64,000 bases of DNA from Streptomyces sp. CB03234 (lineage in GTDB: Bacteria > Actinomycetota > Actinomycetes > Streptomycetales > Streptomycetaceae), in the NCBI RefSeq assembly GCF_001905885.1, contig NZ_LIYH01000004.1, forward strand, positions 372,001 through 436,000, written 5' to 3'. Every line of letters starts with the position of its first letter. The stretch's first letter is position 1. The position numbers were made by a program, and so were the translations under genes. Below the pieces are notes generated by a model that saw nothing but the letters and a program-made list of their open reading frames with translations, was not told the DNA's origin and made no database searches. Of this stretch, positions 32,504 through 42,391 are shown piece by piece.

Positions 32504-34669
32504 TCACGTCACGGTGATGACCCCCGCGTCCGTCCCCGCCGGTGTGTACTCGGCCAGCCGCGCCCGCAGGCTGTCCATCCGCTGCGGCTGGTACAGGTCG
32601 TGGAAGGCGCCCATCTCCGAGCCGTCCTCCGCGCCTCGCCCGATCTCCTCCGGGCAGCCGGCGGCCAGTTGCCCGTACGCCGGGGTGCCGTACCGCTCGC
32701 TCGTGAACAGCGGGCGCACCAGGGGCGCGTCCTCGTGGCCCGCCAGGTCCGGCCGGCAGCGGTGCCGGCGCGGGGTGCGCGAGCCGGGGGGCACGTACGA
32801 GAATCGCAGGCAGCCGATACCCCGCCGGGCCACCTGGAGCCGCCCGGTGAAGACGCTGTTCTCGGCGATCCCCACCGCGTGGGTGTGGACCTCCCCGATG
32901 ACGGTCGTGCGGTGGGCGTGCAGGACGGCGTGCGCGTGGCGGCAGTCCGGGGCGGACAGGGCCGCCCGGTCGTGGCCGGTGGCGTCCAGGACGCTGTCAC
33001 GGATGTGGATGTCCAGCGGGTCGTGGCCCACCTCGTCGCCGATCACCTCGATCGTGCCGAGGACGCTGCGCTCGATGGCGACGCACGCCGTGGTCCGGTC
33101 GAGGACCAGGCTCGGCTCCTCCGGCGAGTGCGGGTCGCACTCCGGCTCCAGCGACCAGCCCGGCACCAGCGTGCAGTGCCGCAAAACCACCGCGCCCACC
33201 GGCCCGGTGACGTTGAGGCCGCGTCCCGTGATGAGCAGCCCGTCGAGCACGATCCGGGGCGCGTCCCCGGAACACTCCTCCGGCGCCCGTATGTTGAGCG
33301 CGTCCGGCCGGTTGCTGTACCAGTCGAGCAGCCGGATCACCGGCCGCGTCCCCTCCGCCGCCCGCAACTCCAGCCGGTCGCCCGGGTCCAGGTCGAAGTC
33401 CAGCTGCTCCTGGTAGGCGCCGCTGTGGGTGATCTCGATGACGCCGTCCGGGCCGCACCGCCCCGCCCGCCGGTCGCCGCGCCAGTCCCCGTACGCGTCC
33501 ATGATCCGCCGGTACGGCTGACCCGGCCCCACTCGGTAGACCTTCGCGCCCGCCGGTGTCTCCCGCTCGCGCGGGTACTCGCCGCCGCCCATGTCGTCGG
33601 AGAACGCGTAGTGGTACGTCACCCACACCCCCTGCCGGGGTGCGGAACGCGATCCGAACGCGATCCGGCCGAGCACCGGATCGACCGCGACCTGCCCGCG
33701 CTTGGGGCGATAGCGCCAGCCCGACAGGTCCGCCACCACCAGGTCCGCCATCGGCACCGGCTCGTCCCGGCCGTCGCGCCAGATCGTGAACGACTTGCCG
33801 GGCCCGTAGTAGTCCGCGAGCCGGTCGGCGAGCTGCCGGCGGCGGATGTACGCGGGGACGTTGTCGATCGTCGCCACGTGTGTGGCCGACGGCTCGGGCA
33901 CCGGCTTGGTCACCAGCGGGCTGTCGTTGCCCAGGATGGAGAACGTATAGAGGTTGCGGGCCCGGTCGACGCAGTACGCGGGCGCACGGGTCACGTGGTA
34001 CGGCTTCAGCCGCCACACGTACAGCCCCACCCCGGCGGGGGAGAGGCCCCCCTGCGTACGCGCGGACCCGGCCCGCCGCACGTCCACCGACCGCGCGACC
34101 GCGCCGAACGGCCCGCCCGCCAGGTCCAGCGCCGCGCCCTCCCGCACGTCGGCGAGCCGGCCACGCTCCAGGCGCCGCGCGTTCACGGCCGCCGTGCCCG
34201 ACCCGTACAGCTTGACCGGCTGATGGCCGGCGACGAGCCGGGAGAACTCGACCGCCCGCGACGGCCATCCGGCGACCGAGCCGGCCAGCTCCTCCAGCAG
34301 CGCCAGGCTGCCCTTGCGCCGCCGGTTGGCGACCGTGGCGGCCACGTCCCGGCGCGGGGCGAGGGCCTCGGCGAGCCGGGCCCGCGAGTCACCGCCCTCG
34401 CCCTCCAGGCCCTGCGCCTGGACCCGCTCGTACCCGGGCAGCGGCGTGTAGCCGACCAGATCGCCCAGGTACGGCAGCACCCAGGGGGCCGCCGTCTCCA
34501 CGAACCAGTCCTCGTAACCCTGCGCGACCCCGTCCCGCACCAGGTCGACCTGCTCGGCGATCACCGCGAGGAGCGCGCGCAGCGGCTCCCCGGCCTCGGC
34601 GTCGCGCAGCCGGTGCCACTGCGGAAGCAGCTCCATGAGCCCGTCGGGTTCCCTGTCGATGGGACTCAT
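32504..34669 (-). CDS. CIS tail protein I-like/fibre-like protein with beta-helix region
   Basis: 721 residues; ATG 34669 overlaps the preceding stop. The N-terminal 170 residues (LPQWHRLRDAE, LLAVIAEQVDLVRDG then PWVLPYLGDLVGYTPL) match the phage tail-protein-I type, which joins baseplate wedges. The later region, with stacked short segments such as VIEITHSGAYQEQLDFDLDPGDRLEL, DGLLITGRGLNVTGPVGAVVLRHCTLVPG and VLDATGHDRAALSAPDCRHAHAVLHAHRTTVIGEVHTHA, is pectate-lyase-like beta-helix repeat. Probably at the particle periphery where contact with targets or membranes occurs. Confidence 0.72.
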   Translation of the reverse strand: MSPIDREPDGLMELLPQWHRLRDAEAGEPLRALLAVIAEQVDLVRDGVAQGYEDWFVETAAPWVLPYLGDLVGYTPLPGYERVQAQGLEGEGGDSRARLAEALAPRRDVAATVANRRRKGSLALLEELAGSVAGWPSRAVEFSRLVAGHQPVKLYGSGTAAVNARRLERGRLADVREGAALDLAGGPFGAVARSVDVRRAGSARTQGGLSPAGVGLYVWRLKPYHVTRAPAYCVDRARNLYTFSILGNDSPLVTKPVPEPSATHVATIDNVPAYIRRRQLADRLADYYGPGKSFTIWRDGRDEPVPMADLVVADLSGWRYRPKRGQVAVDPVLGRIAFGSRSAPRQGVWVTYHYAFSDDMGGGEYPRERETPAGAKVYRVGPGQPYRRIMDAYGDWRGDRRAGRCGPDGVIEITHSGAYQEQLDFDLDPGDRLELRAAEGTRPVIRLLDWYSNRPDALNIRAPEECSGDAPRIVLDGLLITGRGLNVTGPVGAVVLRHCTLVPGWSLEPECDPHSPEEPSLVLDRTTACVAIERSVLGTIEVIGDEVGHDPLDIHIRDSVLDATGHDRAALSAPDCRHAHAVLHAHRTTVIGEVHTHAVGIAENSVFTGRLQVARRGIGCLRFSYVPPGSRTPRRHRCRPDLAGHEDAPLVRPLFTSERYGTPAYGQLAAGCPEEIGRGAEDGSEMGAFHDLYQPQRMDSLRARLAEYTPAGTDAGVITVT

Positions 34670-37600
34670 GAGGTGACCTCCGTCAGAATCAGCGTGTCCG
34701 CGACGTGCGGGGACAACAGGGCGAGCTGGGCCGGCCGGACGCCGCGGAACACGTACAGCGACCGTCCCTTCTCCAGCCGCCGGGTGTCGGTGATGTCCGG
34801 GTTGAGCCGCAGCAGTTCGGCGAGCGGCAGGCCGTAGCGGGCGGCGACGGCCGTGAGGGTCTCCCCGTCATCGGCGGTGACGCGGTGCACGTCCTCCTCG
34901 TACCGCGCGAGGCCCGCCGGGACCGTGGTGCGCGGCTCGGTGAGCGACCCGGCGAGTCCGACGAGCCCGTCGGGCGTGACGGACGCGGGCACCCCGGAGA
35001 ACACGTCCACGTCGATGTAGTCCACTCCCGGTACCCGGTGCGCCGCCGCGAGCACCTCCGAGAGCCGGGCCGGCACCCCCAACTCCCGCTGCCCCGCGCC
35101 GAAGTGGGCCAGCAGCGCCTGCCGCAGCCGGGGCTCCACGACCGGCCAGGTGTGGTCGCGCGCCACCTTCACCCGCGCCGAGAGCAGCAACAGCACCAGC
35201 TCCCGCACGTCCACCCGTACCGGCAGACGCGCGTCGCCGTACCGGGCGAGCGAGGAACACAGCGCGCGCAGCACCTCCGAGTCGGGGCCGATCGCGATGT
35301 CGTCCACGCCCGCGACCGTCACATGCAGCACCCGGCGCCGCCCGTCGAACACCTCCCGGGCCACCGCCCGGCCGATGCCCGCCCGTGAGCGGGCGAAGTC
35401 CTCGTAGTCCTTGACGGACACGAGCCGGTCGAGCGCCGACACGGCGAGCGGGATGGTGCGCCGGGTCAGCCCAGGGCCGTCGGCGTCCGCCCCGCCCGTC
35501 GCGGGCCGCGGGTTGGTGACGGCGGTGACACCCAGCGGCCGGGTGACCGCCTGGGTGATCCGGTCCGCCGCCACGTTGGCGGCCCGCCCGGTGCCGAAGC
35601 GGTACCGGGCGCGCACGTTCTCGTGGCCGGTGGGCAGCCGGGCCCCGTGCACCCCGTCGCCGAACGTCACCGTCGTACGCCCGTCCCCGGCCGTCCCCGT
35701 CACGTACACCCGGTCGCCCGGCCCGCGCCCGGCCAGGCTGTCCACCTCGTGCCACAGCAGCCCGTCGACCCGTACCTCCAGGGTGGGTGTGGCGCCCAGC
35801 GGGTTGTCGGCGGGCAGCCAGGTCAGCGGCGCCTGCCAGAGCGTGAACGTCTGATGGGTGCGGCTCGCGTCGCCGCTGCCGATCGGCTCGTCGCGGCTCT
35901 CGCCGTGCGTCGCCGGGACGACATTGCCCTGAATCCGCACGGTGTCACGCCGGTAGCGGTACGCGAGGTCCGCGGTGAGCGTCAGCCTCGTGTGGACGTG
36001 GTCGCCGGGCACGTACGGGTCGCGGTGCTGCTCCACGGCCGCGATCACCGCGAGTTCCGTGCCGCGCACCCCCGCCGTGCCGGGGATGTCGGTGCGCTCG
36101 CCCGACACGACCAGACGGCGGCCCGGCCGCAACCCGTCGTACAGCTCGGCCAGTTCGATCTCGTTGCCGTGCACGTCCTCGCCCAGCGGCTCGTCGGCCA
36201 GGCGCAGCGCCTCGCCGCCCGCGTGCACCGTGGCGTCACGGATCGTGGACAGCAGCACGTCGTGCTCGTCCAGCCACGGGTCGGCGAGGGTGAGCTCGGT
36301 GCCGCGGCCGGTGATCCCGAAGTCGGTGTACGCGGCGGTGCGCACGGCCGTCACCCGGGTCGTCACGAACGCCAGCCCCGGGTCGCCCGGCACACCGTTC
36401 TCGGCGCCCTTGCGGGGGCGCTCGATCGCGACCCAGCTGCCGACCGTGATGCCGTCCTGCACCGAGTCCAGCGGCAGGACGTGACGGTCGGCCCGCTCCG
36501 GCACGGTCGCGATGCCGATCGCGACGTTCGCGGGCTCGCCGCCGACCGCGTACCGCATGGTCACTTCAAGACCGTCGTGCGTGACCTGCTTGTGCTGGCC
36601 GGGGGAGAGCAGCCAGCCGCGGGGTTCGCCGTTGTGGACGACCACATGGACCCGCCCGTCCTCGGCGGGGCGGGACACGAACAGGGTCCGCTCCGGCAGC
36701 CCGTCGGAGAACCGCGCGGTCACGCCGGGCTCCTGCGAGTCGGCGGGTCGGCGGGCCAGCCAGCTCAGGTCGTGGTCCTGGCCCGCCCGGGTCCGCAACT
36801 CCACCTGCCCGGGGCCCAGCCGGAACGTCTTCCCGGCCGGCAGGTTCTCCGACACCTGTACGGAGGCGCCCGTCTCGACGTGCTGGAACTCGGCCCGCAC
36901 CGGCACCCGGCCCGCCGTGTCGTACACCACCCGCATGGTCGTCAGGGCCGAGCCGCCGAGCGGCCAGTCCGTCTGCCGGATCACCGTGCCGCGCTCGTCC
37001 TGCACCGGCTTCAGCGGAGCCGTCGCGCCGAACGGCGCCGCCGTCACCCGCAACACCTGGAGCTCACGCAGCAGGGGGGAGGTGCCAGGAGCGGCATGGC
37101 GCCACGCCGCGTACATCCCGTCCGCCACGCGTGGGTCGAGCGCGGACAGCAGCCGCGCGCCCAGGTCGGAGCCGGGGGTGAGGAGCCGCTCCACGGTGGG
37201 CGCCAGGACCCTCGCCGGCGGTTTCGCCTCGCGGGCGCGCAGCGCGGGCAGGACGGCTCCGAGGGCGCGCATGGCCGCGGAACCGGATGCGTCTTCCGGG
37301 GCGGGCACCGGCCGCGAGGGCTCCAGGTCCGCCGCCCGCTCCCGCAGGTCGCCGATCAGCGCCTCCAACCGCTCGAACCAGGCGGCGACCTCCTCGTACG
37401 GAGCGGCGACGGCCTGCGCCTCGGCCAGCCGCTCGTGCGGGTCCGCCAGGCGCCGGGCGAACTGCGCGGGGCCGGTGATCCCGTCCAGGTCGGCGCGCAG
37501 CGGCGCCAGCACCTGCTCGTCGAACGTCTCGATGAGCATGCTGACGGGACGCGGATTGGGGTTGTCCGGGGTGGGCTCCCCGTCCTCCACGTCGAACGCG

Positions 37601-38400
37601 TCCTCGGTGATCCACCGGCGCGCCTCGGCCACCAGTTCGCTCAGCGACGGCGGCGCCGACCGCGGCAGTCCGATCGCCGTCACGTCGTCGTCCCGGTCGA
37701 TCCGGACGCGCGCCACCGGCAGCAGCAGGCGCTTCGCGCCGGCGAAGACGAACAGCAGCCGGTCACCGGTCCGCAGCGACGTGTCGGTGCCCAGGACGTG
37801 GATCTCGGACCGTTCCCGCAGGCCGTCCGGCGTCAGCAGGCCCGGCCGGCGCCGCCGCACCGCCAGCTCGTTCCACGCCCACCGGGCCGTCAGGTCCTCG
37901 CTCGTCTCGAAGGTCTGCGCCTCCTCGCCGACGGAGCCGGGCACGCTGTTGCTGCGCGCCCCGCGCGCGATCGGCACCTCCAGGTCCTCGGCCCGCGGAT
38001 CGCGGTCCAGGGTGTACGCCAGGTGCGTGCCCGCCGCGACGCCGGGCCGTGGCCGGTGCCCCACCAGCCGCCCCAGCAGCGCCAGCGACCGGTGCTCGTT
38101 CGCGGTGCGCAGATACCCCTCGTCGGCGATCCGCTCCGAGTGGAAGGTGAGCAGGTCGCCCACGACCGCCCAGGCGTCCAGCAGCGCGATCGCCGGATCG
38201 TCCGCCGTACGGACGGTGAGCCCGCGCAGCGCCGGGTAGGCGGGCGAGGCCAGCCGGTCGAGCATGGCCGCCAGGAACGAGCCGTACTCACCGACCCGGT
38301 AGTCCAGGGCCGTACGCCCCGGCGCGTTGTACAGGGCACGCGGCGCGTGGCGCTCGTCGTGCCCGCCGCAGCCGCAACCGCAGTCACCGTGGCCGCTCAT
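34666..38400 (-). CDS. large CIS baseplate protein with LysM-like C-terminus (second J-like wedge protein)
   Basis: 1244 residues; ATG overlaps the previous stop (38397-38400). The N-terminus is unusual: SGHGDCGCGCGGHDERH, a Cys/His cluster that could bind metal. The main body has the gpJ-like segments FVTVGDRLLFVF, LVAEARRWI and, later, VTFGDGVHGARLPTGHENVRARYRFGTG and SALDRLVSVKDYEDFARSRAGIGRAVA, typical of baseplate J family wedge proteins. The C-terminal ~50 residues (DDGETLTAVAARYGLPLAELLRLNPD) are a LysM motif, which can bind peptidoglycan. It is adjacent to a second J-like protein, as expected of CIS baseplates. Confidence 0.82.
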   Translation of the reverse strand: MSGHGDCGCGCGGHDERHAPRALYNAPGRTALDYRVGEYGSFLAAMLDRLASPAYPALRGLTVRTADDPAIALLDAWAVVGDLLTFHSERIADEGYLRTANEHRSLALLGRLVGHRPRPGVAAGTHLAYTLDRDPRAEDLEVPIARGARSNSVPGSVGEEAQTFETSEDLTARWAWNELAVRRRRPGLLTPDGLRERSEIHVLGTDTSLRTGDRLLFVFAGAKRLLLPVARVRIDRDDDVTAIGLPRSAPPSLSELVAEARRWITEDAFDVEDGEPTPDNPNPRPVSMLIETFDEQVLAPLRADLDGITGPAQFARRLADPHERLAEAQAVAAPYEEVAAWFERLEALIGDLRERAADLEPSRPVPAPEDASGSAAMRALGAVLPALRAREAKPPARVLAPTVERLLTPGSDLGARLLSALDPRVADGMYAAWRHAAPGTSPLLRELQVLRVTAAPFGATAPLKPVQDERGTVIRQTDWPLGGSALTTMRVVYDTAGRVPVRAEFQHVETGASVQVSENLPAGKTFRLGPGQVELRTRAGQDHDLSWLARRPADSQEPGVTARFSDGLPERTLFVSRPAEDGRVHVVVHNGEPRGWLLSPGQHKQVTHDGLEVTMRYAVGGEPANVAIGIATVPERADRHVLPLDSVQDGITVGSWVAIERPRKGAENGVPGDPGLAFVTTRVTAVRTAAYTDFGITGRGTELTLADPWLDEHDVLLSTIRDATVHAGGEALRLADEPLGEDVHGNEIELAELYDGLRPGRRLVVSGERTDIPGTAGVRGTELAVIAAVEQHRDPYVPGDHVHTRLTLTADLAYRYRRDTVRIQGNVVPATHGESRDEPIGSGDASRTHQTFTLWQAPLTWLPADNPLGATPTLEVRVDGLLWHEVDSLAGRGPGDRVYVTGTAGDGRTTVTFGDGVHGARLPTGHENVRARYRFGTGRAANVAADRITQAVTRPLGVTAVTNPRPATGGADADGPGLTRRTIPLAVSALDRLVSVKDYEDFARSRAGIGRAVAREVFDGRRRVLHVTVAGVDDIAIGPDSEVLRALCSSLARYGDARLPVRVDVRELVLLLLSARVKVARDHTWPVVEPRLRQALLAHFGAGQRELGVPARLSEVLAAAHRVPGVDYIDVDVFSGVPASVTPDGLVGLAGSLTEPRTTVPAGLARYEEDVHRVTADDGETLTAVAARYGLPLAELLRLNPDITDTRRLEKGRSLYVFRGVRPAQLALLSPHVADTLILTEVTS

Positions 38401-41400
38401 CGGGCACCTCCGCCCAGGTCGATCGACAGCCGGCCGAGTTCCGGCCGGTCGGGGTCGTTGTCGCACCGCGCGATCTCCAGCGGGCCGAGCCGCAGCACGC
38501 CTGCCTCCAGTGCCGTGTCGTCCGTGTCATGGAAGAGCCGGGCCAGCCGGGTCACCCGTACGCTCTCCACGCCCCGCACCTCCGCCGCCACGGCCACCAG
38601 CCGGCTCAGCCGCACCGGTTCGCCGAACGTCAGGGCGTCGGGGTGGAAGAACCCGAGCCGCCCGCCGGGCAGCCGGCGACTGCCGAGGAGCCGGTACAGC
38701 TCGGCGAGGATCTGCCCGTGCTGGTGGCCGGGCGCCGCGCACACCGTGAGCGCCACGTCTAGCGGTACGTGCCGGGCCGGGCCGACCACCAGGTCGTGAC
38801 CGATCCGGCGGTAGCGCTCCAGGGTGTACGCCACGGAGTCGAGCAGCTCGGGGGACGCGTCGCCGCTCCCCAGCGCGTCGACGGCCACGTGCGCCTCCCG
38901 CACGCTGCCGGTCCAGCGGATCTCGGCGGCCGCCCGCTGCACGCCGGGGACCTGGGCGGCGAGCGCCGCGTAGTCCTCGGCGGTGACGGCACGCAGCCGC
39001 GTACGCCTCAGGTCGAGCGGCGCCAACTGCCGTACTTGCTCCACCGGTTCGGGCGCGGTGCCGCCGACGGCGGGCAGCGGATTGCGCACGCCCGCCACCG
39101 GCATCGGCGCCCCGGTGTCGGAGTCCTCCGGGTCACGGCACAGGACCAGGTGGTTGATCGCCTCCGCGCCGACGTTGCCGGCCGTGCCGCCACCGAGCCG
39201 GTAGCGCGGCTCCAGCCGCGCCCCGGGGCGGGGGCGGGCACCGTGCCGCCCGTCGCCGAAGCGCAGGGCGATCCGCCCGTCGTCCTCCAGCTCCCCGACG
39301 AAGTGCCGCTCGCGCGGACCGCTGCCCAGCAGGTCCCGCCTGGGCGTCCACACCACGAGGTCGTGGTGGCGGTCACCGCCGGAGGACGGCTCCGTCGCGG
39401 CGCCGCCCGCCGTGTCCTCCGCCGGCACGGAGCCGCCCCCCGGCGACTCCCGCAGCCGCTCGTACAGCCGCACCGCCGGAAGCGCCTCGCGAGGGTCCTG
39501 TACGAGCGCGGCGGCGGGCCCCCGCAGCACCGGCTCGTCCGGGTGCAGCCCGGCCGCGTACACCGGGCCCCAGGTGTGGGCGATCTCCCAGGCGACCGAC
39601 CCGTCCAGCACCGCACCGGCGCGCGCTCGGGCGGTCAGCACCTCCAGGCGGCGCAGCTTGGCGGCGAGCAGCCGTTCGCCGCGGTGCAGCAGCTCGCGCA
39701 GCGCGCGCACCGGGTGCCTGCGCAGCTCCAGGCGCTCCAGCACCCGCAGCCCGAACAGCACGGTCAGCTCGGCGATCTCCGGCTCCGCCAGGCCGTCGCA
39801 GTCGCGGGCGGAGCGCCACAGCTCCACCAGCCGCGCCCGCACCCGGCCCGGGATCGCGGCCAGCCGCCCGGCCTGCCCCGCCGAGACGTGACGCGGCTCC
39901 GGGAACGGCACCGCCTGGACGACGGGGGAGCGGGGCAGGACGGGCCGGAAGCGGGGCGCGATGCCCGGGTACACGACCTGCGCCAGCAGCGTCTCCAGCG
40001 CCTCGGCCTGCGCGTACGCCGTGCCGGGGACGACCTTGGCGCGCCGCCGGCCGGCCAGCTCCAGGCCGATGCCGGCGCGGCCGGTCGCGTCCTCGCCGAC
40101 GACGGTGAACAGCTCCCGTACCTGATCGGCGGTCAGCAGCCGGCCCGTGCGGGTCTGCCGCAGCCGGGTGGTGATCAGATCGGCCGTGGCGTTGCCGTTG
40201 CCGCCGTCCCAGCAGCCGAACCCCGACGGGTCGCACGACCCGAGGACGGCCGGCGCGGGCGGCACGGTGACCGTGTCCGCCGTACCGCCGCGGAAGGTGA
40301 GCGACCGGCCGTGGTCGACGAGGACGACATTGCCGCGCGCCACGCTCACGTCCTCGACGGGCTCGCAGTCCGGGCCGCCACGGGTGGTGAGGCGGACGGG
40401 GAAGGCGAGCGCGTCCTCGGCCGCCCACGTCACCTCCACCACGGGCTGACCGGCCAGCCGGTCCACGGCCGGGGTGACGGAGGTGAGGCGTACGGCCTGC
40501 CGGTGCGCCGGATCGGCGTCGCCGGGCGTCCCGGACCGTACCCCCCGCACCTCCTCGATCAGCAGCAGGTCACCCGGCTCCAGTGCCAGGGCCCGCACGT
40601 CGCATTTCTCGTCCGCCCACGCGTCCCGCAGCGTCGCGGCCGTGGCCCCCTTCGGCAGCGCGCACACCTCGCCGCCCCAGGTCCACAAGCGGATCGTGTT
40701 GTGCGCGGGGCGCAGCACCAGCGGCTCGTGCGCCACGACCGGCTCGAACACCTCCACCGATCCGCGCTCCTCCAGCACGGCGAGGTCCCGGTCGTCGATG
40801 ACGGTGCCGATCTCCGGCCGGTCGCGCGGCCCCAGCCTCCGTACGTCCACGGCGGCGAACCGGAACGTGCCCGGCGGCAGCGTCAGTTCCCGTACCGTCT
40901 CGACGGTGACGTACGCGCGGGCGTTGACCCCGTCGTGCATCGGGTAGTCGATGAGCCGCACGTGCCGGCGTAACGACACCCGGCGGCGGGCGGTGTCCAG
41001 GTACGCCTCCGTCGCCACCGCGTCCTGCTGGTAACCGATCCGGTCGGCGGTGTGGGCGAGCAGCTCGACCAGGGTCGTACCGAGGTCCGCGGCGTTGCCT
41101 TCCACCCAGTCCGGCGCGGTCAGCGCCAGCCGGTCGAGGATCAGCGTGCGGATCGTGTCGTAGTCGCGGGCCGTGTAGTCGATGACGGGCGCGGAGGGGA
41201 AGCCGGGCGGGCGGCCGGGCTGCTCGTCCTGGCAGTCGAACGGCGTCGGGCAGTCGGTACGGAACACGAACTCGGCCGTGTAGTACCGCTGGTCGAACCC
41301 GAGGAACGGCTCGGTGCCGGGGCGTCCGTACGGATCGGTGTCCACGACCGAGAGGCGGTAGCGGGACAGGTCGCCGGTGCGGTCGAGCGTGACGTACAGC

Positions 41401-41636
41401 CGGTCGTCGAGCTCCGGGTCCTCCTCACGCTCGACGGACACCTCGACCGCCTCGATGCCGGTGATCCGGCGGCCGCCGTCAATGCGTATGTTCTGCGGGC
41501 AGAGACCCTCGGGCGCCTTGCCGAGGAACGTGACCTCGAGCGTGAGCCCGTCGTCGCCGACCTCGACGGCGTCCACGCCGCCCAACTGTGCGGCGCGTAC
41601 CCGCGCGCGCCTGCCCGGGGTGACCGTACCGCTCAT
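38397..41636 (-). CDS. large CIS baseplate J-like wedge protein
   Basis: 1079 residues; ATG at 41636 overlaps the gp25 stop. Near the N-terminus it has IDYTARDYDTIRTLILDRLALTAPDW and GNAADLGTTLVELLAHTADRIGYQQDAV, the hallmarks of J-like wedge proteins, followed by RLIDYPMHDGVNARAYV. The C-terminal third has IALRFGDGRHGARPRPG, LGGGTAGNVGAEAINH and TAEDYAALAAQVPGVQRA, the second conserved block of baseplate J proteins. It should form the ring around the hub with the neighbouring wedge protein and gp25. Confidence 0.85.
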   Translation of the reverse strand: MSGTVTPGRRARVRAAQLGGVDAVEVGDDGLTLEVTFLGKAPEGLCPQNIRIDGGRRITGIEAVEVSVEREEDPELDDRLYVTLDRTGDLSRYRLSVVDTDPYGRPGTEPFLGFDQRYYTAEFVFRTDCPTPFDCQDEQPGRPPGFPSAPVIDYTARDYDTIRTLILDRLALTAPDWVEGNAADLGTTLVELLAHTADRIGYQQDAVATEAYLDTARRRVSLRRHVRLIDYPMHDGVNARAYVTVETVRELTLPPGTFRFAAVDVRRLGPRDRPEIGTVIDDRDLAVLEERGSVEVFEPVVAHEPLVLRPAHNTIRLWTWGGEVCALPKGATAATLRDAWADEKCDVRALALEPGDLLLIEEVRGVRSGTPGDADPAHRQAVRLTSVTPAVDRLAGQPVVEVTWAAEDALAFPVRLTTRGGPDCEPVEDVSVARGNVVLVDHGRSLTFRGGTADTVTVPPAPAVLGSCDPSGFGCWDGGNGNATADLITTRLRQTRTGRLLTADQVRELFTVVGEDATGRAGIGLELAGRRRAKVVPGTAYAQAEALETLLAQVVYPGIAPRFRPVLPRSPVVQAVPFPEPRHVSAGQAGRLAAIPGRVRARLVELWRSARDCDGLAEPEIAELTVLFGLRVLERLELRRHPVRALRELLHRGERLLAAKLRRLEVLTARARAGAVLDGSVAWEIAHTWGPVYAAGLHPDEPVLRGPAAALVQDPREALPAVRLYERLRESPGGGSVPAEDTAGGAATEPSSGGDRHHDLVVWTPRRDLLGSGPRERHFVGELEDDGRIALRFGDGRHGARPRPGARLEPRYRLGGGTAGNVGAEAINHLVLCRDPEDSDTGAPMPVAGVRNPLPAVGGTAPEPVEQVRQLAPLDLRRTRLRAVTAEDYAALAAQVPGVQRAAAEIRWTGSVREAHVAVDALGSGDASPELLDSVAYTLERYRRIGHDLVVGPARHVPLDVALTVCAAPGHQHGQILAELYRLLGSRRLPGGRLGFFHPDALTFGEPVRLSRLVAVAAEVRGVESVRVTRLARLFHDTDDTALEAGVLRLGPLEIARCDNDPDRPELGRLSIDLGGGAR

Positions 41637-42037
41637 GCGGCCCCCCTCCCCTCGAACACCTCGTCGCGCCGGCTCCCGGTGGAACGCACCACGTAGCGCA
41701 GGTGCACCCGGACCACGTTCTCCTCGCTCACCACGTCCAGCGCCTCCACGCCGATCAGGTCGCCCAGCCACCGCTGGAGCGAGGCCTGCACCGACAGCTC
41801 CAGGGCGGAGGCCAGCTCCGGGCTGTTGGGGGTGAAGACCAGATCGAGCAGCCCGCACCCGAAGTCGGGCCGCATCACGCGCTCGCCCGGGCTGGTGAAC
41901 AGCAACTGCTCGACGAGGTCCCGCACATGCTCGTCGTCGTCCGCGTGCGCCGTCCGGCCCCGGGCGTCGACCCGGAACGGGAAGGCGATGTCCGTCCGTA
42001 CCGTCCGTACCGTCCGTGCCGTCCTCACGCTCCTCAT
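41633..42037 (-). CDS. GPW/gp25 family baseplate protein
   Basis: 134 residues. The start ATG 42037 overlaps the PAAR stop (ATGA). Gp25 features are present: DIAFPFRVDARGRT, EHVRDLVEQLLFTSPGERVMRPDFGCGL with the conserved EQLLFTxPGER motif, DLVFTPNS and RWLGDL-type helices. It links sheath and wedges. The first 12 codons lie in a small 9-bp DNA repeat giving (T/S)VR triplets (RTARTVRTVR), so the N-terminal tail is poorly conserved and could be a start-site artefact. Confidence 0.87.
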   Translation of the reverse strand: MRSVRTARTVRTVRTDIAFPFRVDARGRTAHADDDEHVRDLVEQLLFTSPGERVMRPDFGCGLLDLVFTPNSPELASALELSVQASLQRWLGDLIGVEALDVVSEENVVRVHLRYVVRSTGSRRDEVFEGRGAA

Positions 42038-42372
42038 CGCGACGACACCCCCCTGGCCGCCTGGATGACGACGGGCGGGCCCTGCGGGACGAGCGCGGTG
42101 CTGAAGCAGAGCGCGGGCGTCGTGTCGAGCAGCACCGGCGAGCCGTCGATCAGCACTCCGCCGCGGGCAGGCGTCCAGCGCACCGTGGCGCATGGGTGCG
42201 GCACACCGCCCGTTGTGTGCCGGCAGCCGATGACCGTGAAGACATCGGCCGCGGTCGGCACCGGATGCCCGTCGGCCCGGACTCCGGACGACGGTGCGGA
42301 CGCGGGTACGACCCGGCCGCCGTGCGGGCAGCTGATCGAGGTACCGCCGTTCACGAGATTCCCGGACAACAC
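42034..42372 (-). CDS. PAAR-like spike tip protein
   Basis: 112 residues from GTG 42372. Compact, glycine-rich protein with LVNGGTSISCPHGGRV near the N-terminus, ADVFTVIGCRHTTGGVPHPCATVRW in the middle and VLIDGSPVLLDTTPALCFS, the pattern of PAAR/DUF4280-like tips with paired Cys/His that probably bind a metal ion at the apex. It is encoded between spike and gp25, the usual place. It sharpens the spike and may carry cargo. Confidence 0.82.
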   Translation of the reverse strand: MLSGNLVNGGTSISCPHGGRVVPASAPSSGVRADGHPVPTAADVFTVIGCRHTTGGVPHPCATVRWTPARGGVLIDGSPVLLDTTPALCFSTALVPQGPPVVIQAARGVSSR

Positions 42373-42391
42373 GATTCTCCCCGTTTCCTGA

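Noticed and set aside
35623..38799. 1058-residue open frame on the plus strand
   Set aside because: Antisense to the large baseplate protein; no domain and shadow-type composition.
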